From assembly GCF_018130065.1 (NCBI RefSeq), contig NZ_JAFCME010000003.1:316501-380500 (forward strand): 64,000 nucleotides of DNA, read 5' to 3'. The notes under the pieces are model-generated. The model had not been told where the DNA came from. It saw nothing but the letters and a program-made list of their open reading frames with translations, and did no database searches. Below are positions 52,410 to 60,313 of the stretch, one piece after another (the stretch's first letter is position 1; the number at the start of each line of letters is the position of its first letter). The DNA is from Bradyrhizobium sp. AUGA SZCCT0158. Its GTDB lineage: Bacteria; Pseudomonadota; Alphaproteobacteria; Rhizobiales; Xanthobacteraceae. The translations under genes and the position numbers were made by a program.

Positions 52410-53627
52410 CTATTTCTTCACCAGCGGGCAGCGCGACAATTCCAGCGACTGGAACGCCTCGTTACCGGGAATGGTCGCCAGCAGCTTGTAGTCGTCCCAG
52501 CGGCCTTTCGATTCCGACGGCTTCTTGACTTCAAACAGGTACATGTCGTGCACCATGCGGCCGTCTTCACGGATCTTGCCGTTCTTGGCGAACATGTCGT
52601 TGATCGGCGTCTCCTTCATGATTTTCATGACGGCCGCCGAATCGGTGGTGCCCGCGGCCTTGACCGCCTTCAGATAATGCGTGACGGAGGAATAGACGCC
52701 GGCCTGCGCCGACGTCGGCACGCGCTTGATGCGATCCATGAAGCGTTTTGAGAACGCGCGGGTATCGTCGTTGAGGTCCCAGTAAAACGCTTCGGCGAGC
52801 AGCAGGCCCTGCGCGGTCTCCAGCCCGATGCTGTCGATATCGGTGACGAAGGCGAGCAGCGGCGCGACCTTCTGGCCGCTCTTCATCAATCCAAACTCGG
52901 CTGCCTGCTTGATGGCGTTGATGGTGTCGCCGCCGGCATTGGCGAGGCCGATCACCTTGGCCTTGGAAGACTGCGCCTGCAGCAGGAACGAGGAGAAGTC
53001 GGACGTGTTGAGCGGATGCCGCACGCTGCCGAGCACCTTGCCGCCGGACTTCGCCACCACATTGCCGGTATCCTTTTCCAGATCATGTCCGAACGCATAG
53101 TCCGCGGTCAGGAAGTACCAGCTGTCCAGACCCTGCTTGACGGAAGCCAGGCCGGTCACATTGGCCTGGCCGTAGGTGTCGAACACATAATGGACAGTCA
53201 GGGGACCGCAGGCTTCGTTGGTGAGGCGGATCGAGCCGGGGCCGTTGAAGATCACGATCTTGTTGCGCGCCTTGGCGATCTCGCCGGCGGCCAGCGCGGT
53301 GGCGGACGCCGCGACGTCGAACAGCATTTCGACGCCCTGATTGTCGAACATGTCGCGGGCGATGTTGGCCGAAAGGTCGGCCTTGTTCTGATGATCGGCC
53401 GCGATGATCTCGATCTTGCGGCCGAGCACCTCGCCGCCGAAATCCTCCACCGCCATCTTGGCCGCATACTCGCTGCCGGGGCCGGTAATGTCAGCATACA
53501 GGCTCGACATGTCGAGGATGCCGCCGAGCTTGAGCGGCGGTTTGGCCTGCGCCAGCGCAGCCGTGCTCGACATCGCCAGGCTGATCGCCGAGACAGCGGC
53601 GAAAATGCCCGTGACAAACCGTTTCAT
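52410..53627 (-). CDS. branched-chain amino-acid-type ABC substrate-binding protein
   Basis: A 405-residue type I periplasmic binding protein (LivJ/Peripla_BP_6). The signal peptide ends ALAQA. The mature part starts LKLGGILDMSSLYADITGPG, with AAKMAVEDFGGEVLGRKIEI and the family's DHQNKADLSANIARDMFD. KVIGLANAGGDTINAIKQAAEFG is the second lobe hinge region. In acyl-CoA islands such proteins often bind aromatic or fatty acids rather than leucine. No liv permease or ATPase genes are in the window. The ATG at 53627 is fixed by the signal peptide. Confidence 0.92.
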   Translation of the reverse strand: MKRFVTGIFAAVSAISLAMSSTAALAQAKPPLKLGGILDMSSLYADITGPGSEYAAKMAVEDFGGEVLGRKIEIIAADHQNKADLSANIARDMFDNQGVEMLFDVAASATALAAGEIAKARNKIVIFNGPGSIRLTNEACGPLTVHYVFDTYGQANVTGLASVKQGLDSWYFLTADYAFGHDLEKDTGNVVAKSGGKVLGSVRHPLNTSDFSSFLLQAQSSKAKVIGLANAGGDTINAIKQAAEFGLMKSGQKVAPLLAFVTDIDSIGLETAQGLLLAEAFYWDLNDDTRAFSKRFMDRIKRVPTSAQAGVYSSVTHYLKAVKAAGTTDSAAVMKIMKETPINDMFAKNGKIREDGRMVHDMYLFEVKKPSESKGRWDDYKLLATIPGNEAFQSLELSRCPLVKK

Positions 53628-53780
53628 GAAGGCCTCCCTTTTCTTGGCTGCCGCATTGCCAGCGGCTTCGAATTTCACTCGGCGCGATCATGCCGCATGG
53701 CTCCCACAGCGGCAAGGCGCGCGCGGAGCGCGTCTCGCATGCGTTTTTCCGTTAAGCGGAATGGCGCCTCATGTAGAGTT

Positions 53781-53872
53781 CGTCATGGCCGGGTTTGTTC
53801 CGGCCATCCACGTCTTCCTTCTCGCTCTAAAGAAAGAAGACGTGGATGCCCGGCACAAGGCCGGGCATGACG
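53781..53872. repeat. palindromic intergenic repeat (CGTCATGGCCGGG family)
   Basis: CGTCATGGCCGGGTTTG at 53781 and CCGGGCATGACG ending at 53872, with CCACGTCTT and AAGACGTGG inner arms. Close relative of 50592-50681. Part of the 53628-54070 spacer, which holds no gene that I can support. Confidence 0.85.
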
Positions 53873-53942
53873 ACGTTCGGTACCAAGGCGCTATTTCATG
53901 GATCTCTTTTTGAGAGAGACTCTGAGGGGCTTACAAAGCAAG

Positions 53943-54023
53943 CGTCTCGAAGGACGAAGCCAGAGAGGATCACCGGAGGCCTCATGGTTCGAGACGGCGC
54001 ATGCGCGCCTCCTCACCATGAGG
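53943..54023. repeat. palindromic intergenic repeat (CCTCATGGT family)
   Basis: CCTCATGGT (53980-53988) pairs with ACCATGAGG (54015-54023); the left part has CGTCTCGAAGGACGAA and the middle TTCGAGACG, which can also pair. A fourth repeat type, immediately upstream of the nuclease-like gene. Confidence 0.7.
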
Positions 54024-54070
54024 ATTGATGATGCGGTATGATGATATCACAAGGAGCAGACACCAACGAT

Positions 54071-54868
54071 ATGAGACGCGTGGACCACAACCGTCACAGT
54101 TCGCACATCGCGGTCATGCTGATATGTGGCTCGGCCGTCATGGCCACCACTCCCGCCAACGCCGCCGGCTGCATCTTCGAACCGCAAGGCGAAGGCCGCG
54201 TCGCCGCCGTGATCGACGCGCGCAGTTTTCGCCTCGATGACGGCCGCGAAGTCCGTCTCGCCGGCATCGTGTCCGCCGCCTCGGACAAAACCAAAACGGC
54301 GGGCGCGGCAGCCCTGTCTTCGATCGTTACCGGGCGCGATGTGACACTGCACGGCGACGACGACGCGCCGGACCGTTATGGCCGCCAGTCCGCCTTCGTG
54401 TTCCTGCCGGGTTCCGAGACGCCGGTACAAAGCGAGCTGCTGCGCCGCGGGGAGGCGCTGGTTTCGACCGAAATGGCCGACAAGGACTGCGCCGCGGAAC
54501 TGGCGGCCGCCGAGGCCGAGGCGCGCCGGGCCAAAAGGGGAACCTGGGCTGATCCGGCGGCCATAAAAAACGCGGAAAGTCCCGGCGATATTTTGGCCGG
54601 GATTGGGCGCTTTACGGTGGTCGAGGGCAGGGTTTTGTCCGTGCGGCAGGCAGGGGCAACGACCTATCTGAATTTTGGCCGGAACTGGACACGGGACTTT
54701 GCTGTGACTATTTCAAGGCGCATGATACCGGCGTTCGAGGCGGCCGGGCTGTCGCCTAAGTCCTTCGAAAATCGACGGATTCGTGTCCGCGGCTATGTCG
54801 AGGCGCGGGGTGGGCCACGGATCGACGTGCTTCGGGTGGGACAGATTGAAGTACTCGGCGGGAATTAG
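54071..54868 (+). CDS. exported thermonuclease-like (SNase-fold) protein
   Basis: About 265 residues. A signal peptide (ends ANAAGC) is followed by a staphylococcal-nuclease-like OB domain: GRVAAVIDARSFRLDDGREVRLAGI, GRDVTLHGDDDAPDRYGRQSAFVFL and QSELLRRGEALVSTEM, the order usual for PF00565. A second beta domain (about 180-260) includes VVEGRVLSVRQAGATTYLNFG and FENRRIRVRGYVEARGGPRI, an OB-fold-like part of rhizobial members. The key Arg/Glu of true nuclease are not all obvious, so activity is uncertain. The ATG at 54071 has AAGGAGC upstream; ATG at 54038 is an alternative. The M48 gene follows by 28 bases, likely one transcript. Confidence 0.8.
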   Translation: MRRVDHNRHSSHIAVMLICGSAVMATTPANAAGCIFEPQGEGRVAAVIDARSFRLDDGREVRLAGIVSAASDKTKTAGAAALSSIVTGRDVTLHGDDDAPDRYGRQSAFVFLPGSETPVQSELLRRGEALVSTEMADKDCAAELAAAEAEARRAKRGTWADPAAIKNAESPGDILAGIGRFTVVEGRVLSVRQAGATTYLNFGRNWTRDFAVTISRRMIPAFEAAGLSPKSFENRRIRVRGYVEARGGPRIDVLRVGQIEVLGGN

Positions 54869-54896
54869 CTCGTTCGGAAGAGAAGAGTGGGCTGAC

Positions 54897-56393
54897 GTGA
54901 CGAAGCGTTCAGGACGGCGCGAGGGAAGTACAGGCCGCCGCCTTTTGGCTGCGCCGGCCGTGCTGTGCGCTGCTTTGACGCTGTCGGCCTGCGGCAGTGT
55001 CGGCGGCCGGTTCGAGACCGCAGCGCCGACGACGGCCACTTCGCCCGCCAAACCGAACCGCACCGTGGCGCAGACGCCGGCGAGCGAGCGCGAGCATGAG
55101 CGCATCCTCTCCTCCTATGGCGGCGCCTATGACGATCCGAAGCTGGAGGCGCTGATCGGCAAGACCGTCGACCGGCTGGTCGCGGCCTCCGACCGTCCCG
55201 ACCAGGCCTATCGGGTGACAATCCTGAATTCCGGCGCGGTCAACGCGTTCGCACTGCCGACCGGCCAGCTCTATGTGACGCGCGGCCTGATCGCGCTCGC
55301 CAGCGACACCTCGGAATTGTCTTCGGTGCTGAGCCACGAAATGGCGCATGTGCTGGCCAAGCACGCCTCGATCCGCGACGACAAGGCAAGGCAGGCGGCC
55401 GTCGTCACCCGCGTCGTCACCGATATGAGCAACGATCCGGATCTGACCGCGCTGGCGCTTGCGAAAACAAAACTGACGATGGCGAGCTTCTCGCGCGCCC
55501 AGGAATTCGAGGCCGACGGCATCGGCGTCGGTATTTCGGCGCGCGCGCATTTCGATCCCTATGGCGCCTCGCGCTTCCTGAGCGCGATGGAGCGCAACGC
55601 AGCGCTGAAGGCCGGCAAGACCTCGCTCGATCCTCGCGCGCAGGACTTTCTGTCGTCGCACCCGGCAACCCCGGAGCGCGTGCAGAATGCGCAGAACTCG
55701 GCCCGGCAGTTCTCTTCGCCGGAGGGCGGCGAGCGCGACCGCGAGACTTATCTCGCCGCGATCGACAACATCGTCTATGGCGAAGACCCCAGCGAAGGCT
55801 TTGTGCGCGGCCGGCGCTTCCTGCATCCCAAGCTCGGTTTCACGTTTGCCGCCCCCGACACGTTCACGCTCGACAACACCGCGCAGGCCGTGATCGGCGT
55901 CCGCGAAGGCGGCACGCAGGCGATGCGCTTCGACGTGGTCCGGGTGCCGGCCGAGCAGACGCTCGGCGACTACCTCAATTCCGGCTGGATGGAAGGCGTC
56001 GAGAAGGCCTCGACCGAGGACCTCACCATCAACGGCTTCCCGGCGGCGTCGGCCTCGGCGAGTGGCGACCAGTGGCAGTTCAAGGTCTACGCGCTGCGCT
56101 TCGGCAGCGACGTCTACCGCTTCATTTTTGCCGCCAAGCAGAAGACCACCGAAAGCGAGCGCAACGCGCGCGAGACCGTCAACTCGTTCCGCCGCCTGAC
56201 GCTCGAGGAGATTCAGGCGGCACGTCCGTTGCGCATAAAAGTCATCACCGTGCAGCCCGGCGACACCGTGGAATCGCTCTCGCACCGCATGTCCGGCGTC
56301 GACCGCCCGGCCCAGCGCTTCCGCATCCTCAACGGTCTCGACGCCAACGCCCAGGTCAAGACCCGCGACCGCGTCAAGATCGTGGTGGATTGA
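54897..56393 (+). CDS. M48-family metalloprotease lipoprotein with LysM-like C-terminus
   Basis: A 498-residue protein starting at GTG. A lipobox (LTLSAC, Cys32) indicates a lipoprotein. The peptidase M48 domain has the zinc motif HEMAH (His147, His151) in SSVLSHEMAHVLAKH and the third ligand Glu in QEFEADGIGVGISA. After it come a beta-rich middle domain (about 270-430) and a C-terminal LysM-like module (ITVQPGDTVESLSHRM to RVKIVVD) for peptidoglycan binding. Relatives such as BepA/YfgC aid outer-membrane protein assembly and degrade misfolded ones. It probably works at the periplasmic face of the outer membrane. Same direction as the nuclease-like gene. Confidence 0.92.
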   Translation: MTKRSGRREGSTGRRLLAAPAVLCAALTLSACGSVGGRFETAAPTTATSPAKPNRTVAQTPASEREHERILSSYGGAYDDPKLEALIGKTVDRLVAASDRPDQAYRVTILNSGAVNAFALPTGQLYVTRGLIALASDTSELSSVLSHEMAHVLAKHASIRDDKARQAAVVTRVVTDMSNDPDLTALALAKTKLTMASFSRAQEFEADGIGVGISARAHFDPYGASRFLSAMERNAALKAGKTSLDPRAQDFLSSHPATPERVQNAQNSARQFSSPEGGERDRETYLAAIDNIVYGEDPSEGFVRGRRFLHPKLGFTFAAPDTFTLDNTAQAVIGVREGGTQAMRFDVVRVPAEQTLGDYLNSGWMEGVEKASTEDLTINGFPAASASASGDQWQFKVYALRFGSDVYRFIFAAKQKTTESERNARETVNSFRRLTLEEIQAARPLRIKVITVQPGDTVESLSHRMSGVDRPAQRFRILNGLDANAQVKTRDRVKIVVD

Positions 56394-56430
56394 CGCGCGA
56401 AATTGCTTGGGCGGAGGGGCGATCAGCCAC

Positions 56431-56511
56431 CGTCATTGCGAGCGAAGCGCAGCAATCCATAGCCGCAAAGCAAGCATGGATTGCTTCGTCGCTTCGCTCC
56501 TCGCAATGACG
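56431..56511. repeat. palindromic intergenic repeat (CGTCATTGCGAG family)
   Basis: CGTCATTGCGAGCGAAGC at 56431 pairs with the complementary arm ending at 56511; GCAATCCAT/ATGGATTGC are inner arms. It lies between convergent genes. Confidence 0.85.
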
Positions 56512-56518
56512 ATGCAGA

Positions 56519-56812
56519 TCAATGCCTGCTCGGCTCAAGCACCACGACTACACCCGTCATTTCCGGTTCATGCGGCCTCAGGCTTGTGAGCGTCGCATCG
56601 CTCCAGTCGGCGAGACTGACGACTTCGCCGCTTTGGGCTTCCGTCTCCGGCGCCCCGGTAGGTTCGAGAACCTTGAGGCCGCGGGTATCCAGAAAGAACG
56701 TGTGGTTGCCGAACAGATTGTTCAGTTGGGCGACCGCCGGATGATCGTCGGGAAGAACCTCGGCCTGGAACTGGCTCAGGGTTTGTTTAACCTGTGTCGA
56801 ATTCAGCTTCAT
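56519..56812 (-). CDS. small cytoplasmic protein of unknown function
   Basis: A 97-residue protein: a helical start (MKLNSTQVKQTLSQFQAEVL), then VAQLNNLFGNHTFFLDTRGL, an acidic middle and PHEPEMTGVVVVLEPSRH at the end. The ATG at 56812 has GTGGAG upstream. No signal peptide, no recognised domain. It follows the CBS-domain gene (39 bases) on the same strand and may be co-expressed with it. Confidence 0.7.
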   Translation of the reverse strand: MKLNSTQVKQTLSQFQAEVLPDDHPAVAQLNNLFGNHTFFLDTRGLKVLEPTGAPETEAQSGEVVSLADWSDATLTSLRPHEPEMTGVVVVLEPSRH

Positions 56813-56850
56813 GATCTGCTCCACTTTCGATGTTAAGCACGTCTTCGGTG

Positions 56851-57285
56851 CTAGCCGGTCTGCGTGTGCTCGCCTCCCGGACGCGAAACCAGGCTCAACG
56901 CTTCCCCGGCCACGCCATCGCCGTCGACAACGGCGACGTCTCCCAGCGACAGAATGCCGACGAGGCGCTTGTCGCGATCGAGGACCGGCATGCGCCGGAC
57001 CTGGATCTCACCCATATTGAGGGTCACCTCTCCGATATCCTGGTCGTCAAAGCAGTATTTGACGTCCGTCGTCATGACGTCACGGACTCTCGCATCCGGG
57101 CCCTTGCCGTCTGCAACACCGCGAATGGCGATGTCACGATCGGTGACCATGCCAATGAGCCGGTCGGCGTCACCGACGGGCAGGACTCCCGAATCAAGCC
57201 CCGCCATGGCGATCGCCGCCTGCTGGATGGTTTCGTCCGGACTGGCGACGTAGACGTCGCGCGTCATTGCTTCGCTCACTCTCAT
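56851..57285 (-). CDS. CBS-domain pair protein
   Basis: A 144-residue stand-alone Bateman module. CBS1 covers about 5-60 (AMTRDVYVASPDETIQQAAI, GVLPVGDADRLIGMVTDRDI), CBS2 about 68-130 (VMTTDVKYCFDDQDIGEV, RRMPVLDRDKRLVGILSLGD). The MVTDRDIAIR and ILSLGDVAV ends are the usual adenine-nucleotide-binding turns. Such proteins sense energy charge or redox and modulate partner enzymes. The ATG at 57285 starts the first CBS strand; the longer open frame upstream is not supported. Confidence 0.9.
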   Translation of the reverse strand: MRVSEAMTRDVYVASPDETIQQAAIAMAGLDSGVLPVGDADRLIGMVTDRDIAIRGVADGKGPDARVRDVMTTDVKYCFDDQDIGEVTLNMGEIQVRRMPVLDRDKRLVGILSLGDVAVVDGDGVAGEALSLVSRPGGEHTQTG

Positions 57286-57566
57286 CGACACACCTTCCGT
57301 GCTTGTTGAACCGTTCTTGCTAGAGGGTTTGTCCGTTGCCGCATTTGTGGCAAGCGGATCCGATGGCAAAAGCCAACCACCAATCATGGATTGATGCAGC
57401 CGGAGCCCTGCTTGCCGGCCACTGCATTGCGGCCACCACATGCTCCGAATGATTGCGCTCAGGAAACGTTCCCGATCATCGCGGTAAACTTTATCTGGCT
57501 TCGATCGGACCCGGCGCGGCGCTCGTTTCGCCGTGAGTCGGTTTGCGAAGAATCCGGACAAGCGGC

Positions 57567-58022
57567 TCAAGCCGCGACAAGCCGCTCGATTTCGGCAACC
57601 GGATGCGACGTCAGTTCCTTTGGAATCTCCGCGGTCACACACGCGATGACCTCCGCGTGGAGGGCCTTGCGAAGATTACCCAGCACTTTCGGCGGGGCGA
57701 TAATGACAAGCTTCTTGAAAAGATTGGCATGGGCATGGCGATACAGCGCGTCGGCAAGCTCGCCGGCAAATCGCTCCTCGGCAATGTGGTGCCAGTCTGT
57801 TTCTTCCATGGCGCTCTTCGCCACACCAACACTTGCGTTGGATCGCCCCGGACGATCGGTACCCTGCTCGCGGGTCGGCGGATTGTCGCGCTCCAGGACT
57901 TGTTCGACGACCAGCCGGACGTTTTGGGCATGGCCTTTGTTGCGCAGGAAGAGTGCCTTTTGACCGTCGCCGACGAGGATAAGCGCGTTATGGGGAACAT
58001 AGGTTGCGGGTTCCGTGGCCAT
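57567..58022 (-). CDS. host-attachment protein family (baeRF-like)
   Basis: A 151-residue protein matching the family named for attachment to host cells in Agrobacterium (PF10116). It has NALILVGDGQKALFLRNKGH, RLVVEQVLERDNPPTREQGT, and the C-terminal FKKLVIIAPPKVLGNLRKAL with the conserved ASxxR-like DLTSHPVAEIERLV end. The fold is related to eRF1-type domains, so a translational or RNA role is possible; the attachment role is old genetic evidence. ATG at 58022. Leftward, upstream of the CBS-domain gene with a 281-base gap in which I see no gene. Confidence 0.85.
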   Translation of the reverse strand: MATEPATYVPHNALILVGDGQKALFLRNKGHAQNVRLVVEQVLERDNPPTREQGTDRPGRSNASVGVAKSAMEETDWHHIAEERFAGELADALYRHAHANLFKKLVIIAPPKVLGNLRKALHAEVIACVTAEIPKELTSHPVAEIERLVAA

Positions 58023-58130
58023 TCTTGCTCCAATCGGTTGCGTTGATTGACAACGCCAGAGCCAACATAGGGTTTCCGCAAGGTGATGCCGGCGTCGCTG
58101 CCATCGCCGCAAATGCACGCCATCGTGCTC

Positions 58131-58248
58131 CGTCATTGCGACCGAAGCGAAGCAATCCATCGAGCCGCAAAGCAAGCGTGGATTGCTTCGTCGCGGAGCC
58201 TGTCATCGGGCGCGCATTTGCGCGACCCGTTGGCTCCTCGCAATGACG
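58131..58248. repeat. palindromic intergenic repeat (CGTCATTGCGAC/G family) with internal insertion
   Basis: CGTCATTGCGACCGAAGCG at 58131 pairs with the arm ending at 58248 (CGCAATGACG). Between ATGGATTGCTTCGTCG and the closing arm about 35 extra bases are inserted, containing a small GGGCGCGCATTTGCGCGACCC hairpin. Between the host-attachment gene and the carD terminator. Confidence 0.8.
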
Positions 58249-58263
58249 GTGGTTGTCCCAAAC

Positions 58264-58292
58264 AAAAAGCCCGGTCTCTCGACCGGGCTTTT
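58264..58292 (-). terminator. rho-independent terminator of carD
   Basis: On the minus strand AAAAGCCCGGTC (12 bases) pairs with GACCGGGCTTTT around a 4-base loop, and TTTTTGTTT follows. It lies 26 bases after the carD stop, a textbook intrinsic terminator. Confidence 0.92.
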
Positions 58293-58317
58293 CGCAATTC
58301 AAACTGTGAAGCGTAGC

Positions 58318-59253
58318 TTACGCCGCCTCGTCCGCAACGGCCGCGTCGTCACCGTCGGCGTCGGCGTCATCGCCTTCACCGTCGGCTTCGCTACCGGCTT
58401 CGGCCTTGGCGCCGCGGCGCGGGCTCTTGGCGAGCTGGCTTTCGATTTCCTTGACCGCTTCGGTCTCCGTCGAATGCTGGACGACGGCGATTTCGCGCGA
58501 CAGGCGATCGAGCGCCGCTTCATAGAGCTGGCGTTCGCTGTAGGACTGTTCGGGCTGCGATTCCGAGCGATAGAGATCGCGCACCACTTCGGCGATCGCA
58601 ACGATGTCGCCCGAATTGATCTTTGCTTCGTATTCCTGCGCCCGGCGCGACCACATCGTGCGTTTGACGCGCGCGCGGCCTTTGAGCGTCTCGAGGGCCT
58701 TCTTGACCAGCGCCGGATCGGACAGCTTGCGCATGCCGACATTGGCGACCTTGGCGGTCGGCACCCGCAGCGTCATCTTGTCCTTCATGAAATTGATCAC
58801 GAACAGCTCAAGCTTGGCGCCCGCGATCTCCTGCTCCTCGATCGCCAGGATCTGGCCGACACCGTGAGCGGGATAGACCACGAATTCATTGGCCTTGAAG
58901 CCCTGACGCTGGGTCACGACCTTCTTCGGCTCCTCCACGCGCGGGGCGGCAGCCTTCGGCGCCACGACAGCGGCCTTGGGCGCAGCAACGGCAGCCTTCG
59001 GAGCAACAGCGGCTTTAGGGGCAGTCTTCGGAGCGGCCTTCGAAGCAGTGGTCTTCGAAGCCGTCGCTTTCGCGGCAGTTTTTGCAGTCTTGTCAGGCAT
59101 TGAGCTTCTTTTGTTTTTCGAGGACTTTGTGGCTGCAGCCTTCTTGGCTTCCTTTACGGACGCCTTGGCACGGCCTTTGGTTGCGCCGCGGCTGGCCGCG
59201 GCGGCTTTTTTCGAAGTCTTTGAAACACTCTTTTTACGCGTTTTCTGTGACAC
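58318..59253 (-). CDS. carD: CarD-family transcription regulator with long Lys/Ala-rich N-terminal tail
   Basis: The RNA-polymerase-binding domain (about 118-180) reads FKANEFVVYPAHGVGQILAI, with LFVINFMKDKMTLRVPTAKV, as in CarD/CdnL proteins that stabilise promoter open complexes at rRNA and growth genes. A helical C-terminal DNA-binding domain follows (about 185-280), then an acidic Asp/Ala tail. The N-terminal 110 residues are Lys/Ala/Ser/Thr/Pro-rich, like a histone H1 tail. The GTG at 59253 is preferred because this composition runs through the whole segment and the predicted promoter lies about 95 bases ahead; ATG at 59100 would remove 51 residues and is the alternative. Terminator follows. 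Confidence 0.88.
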   Translation of the reverse strand: MSQKTRKKSVSKTSKKAAAASRGATKGRAKASVKEAKKAAATKSSKNKRSSMPDKTAKTAAKATASKTTASKAAPKTAPKAAVAPKAAVAAPKAAVVAPKAAAPRVEEPKKVVTQRQGFKANEFVVYPAHGVGQILAIEEQEIAGAKLELFVINFMKDKMTLRVPTAKVANVGMRKLSDPALVKKALETLKGRARVKRTMWSRRAQEYEAKINSGDIVAIAEVVRDLYRSESQPEQSYSERQLYEAALDRLSREIAVVQHSTETEAVKEIESQLAKSPRRGAKAEAGSEADGEGDDADADGDDAAVADEAA

Positions 59254-59353
59254 AGCCTGCGCGCGGAACTGCCACGCCCCTGTTCGATGTTTTTTACGGA
59301 ACCACCGGGAGGGCCAAAGTTACGCAAGGCCGGATCCGGCTTGTAATGTGCCC

Positions 59354-59381
59354 AATATAGCACATTTTCCGCAAAAATCAA
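59354..59381 (-). promoter_or_regulatory. predicted sigma-70 promoter of carD
   Basis: Reading leftward, -35 TTGATT (59381-59376), 16-base spacer and -10 TATATT (59359-59354). The leader contains the perfect palindrome GCCGGATCCGGC (59329-59340), which could be a hairpin or operator just downstream of the start site. The region between the ferredoxin stop (59540) and carD holds no gene. Confidence 0.6.
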
Positions 59382-59539
59382 TGATTTACGCCCCGTTTCG
59401 GACCTTTGCAGGGACCTTTCGGTCATAAGTCCGTCAACAAGGTTAAATCGGCAGGCTGTGTATGGGTCTGGTGGCTCCGAATTAGGTTCAAATTAGGTCG
59501 GAGCGGTCTCAACTGGTCCGGAAAGGGCGATCCGGCGAA

Positions 59540-59878
59540 TCAGTCCCCGCTACCGGGTTCCTTGGAAAAATATTTCTCGAACTTGCCTTCCACACCCTCG
59601 AATTCTTTCGCGTCGGGCGGCTGGTCCTTCTTCTGGGTGATGTTGGGCCAGGCCTTGGCGTATTCGGTATTGACCTCGAGCCACTTCTCCAGACCCGGCT
59701 CGGTGTCCGGCTTGATGGCGTCGGCGGGACATTCGGGTTCACAGACGCCGCAGTCGATGCACTCGTCGGGATGGATGACCAGCATGTTCTCGCCCTCGTA
59801 GAAGCAGTCCACGGGGCAGACTTCAACGCAGTCGGTATATTTGCATTTGATGCAGGCATCAGTGACGACGTAAGTCAT
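59540..59878 (-). CDS. fdxA: 7Fe (3Fe-4S/4Fe-4S) ferredoxin
   Basis: A 112-residue ferredoxin like Azotobacter FdI. Cys9, Cys17 and Cys50 fit the 3Fe-4S site, and Cys21, Cys40, Cys43 and Cys46 the 4Fe-4S site ([15 protein letters not shown], and [12 protein letters not shown]), with the extra Cys12 and Cys25 of this class. The C-terminal extension [20 protein letters not shown] is typical of alphaproteobacterial FdxA. It carries single low-potential electrons in the cytosol; in Azotobacter it also links to redox regulation. ATG at 59878. Between the S4-domain gene and carD, same strand. Confidence 0.95.
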   Translation of the reverse strand: MTYVVTDACIKCKYTDCVEVCPVDCFYEGENMLVIHPDECIDCGVCEPECPADAIKPDTEPGLEKWLEVNTEYAKAWPNITQKKDQPPDAKEFEGVEGKFEKYFSKEPGSGD

Positions 59879-60025
59879 CCAGGGCTCCGAAACGGTCAAC
59901 TTTTTCCGGGGTTTGCGTAGCGCATGAACTGCGCAGCCGCAAGGGAAGAGCAAGGCAACAACACGCAGGCCACAGCGCCGGAAAGCTTGGGTCTTCAAGC
60001 GCCTGACGGGCTCGTTTGCAGATAG

Positions 60026-60295
60026 TCATTCCCTGCGGTTCTGCAAATCCTCGTAGGTTACGCGCGCGGCCGCGGCATCGCCCCGCCGCTCGGAGAAGCC
60101 TGCGACTTTCAGCACTCGCACCGAATTGTCGAGCCCGATGGTGACGACGTCGCCGAGCTTCACGGCATGTCCCGGCGCTTTCTCGCGCACGCCGTTGATG
60201 CGGACGTGGCCGGCCTCGACCAATGCGGCGGCACTTGTGCGGGCCTTCACCACCCGCGCATGCCACAGCCATTTATCGAGACGCTGTCGATCCAA
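60026..60295 (-). CDS. S4-domain RNA-binding protein (Hsp15/HslR-like)
   Basis: An 89-residue protein with one S4 domain (RLDKWLWHARVVKARTSAAA, GHVRINGVREKAPGHAVKLG, DVVTIGL). Hsp15-type proteins bind 50S subunits that carry stalled nascent chains so that they can be recycled. The C-terminal extension of Hsp15 is shortened here. It follows the helicase stop by 18 bases, so the two are one operon, a fixed neighbourhood in Rhizobiales. Confidence 0.9.
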   Translation of the reverse strand: MDRQRLDKWLWHARVVKARTSAAALVEAGHVRINGVREKAPGHAVKLGDVVTIGLDNSVRVLKVAGFSERRGDAAAARVTYEDLQNRRE

Positions 60296-60313
60296 TGAGG
60301 ACCCTTTTAGGGA

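Noticed and set aside
48291..58248. Repeated palindromes considered as a CRISPR array
   Set aside because: Units are not regularly spaced, spacers are not uniform and several families are mixed; no cas genes. They fit REP-like elements.
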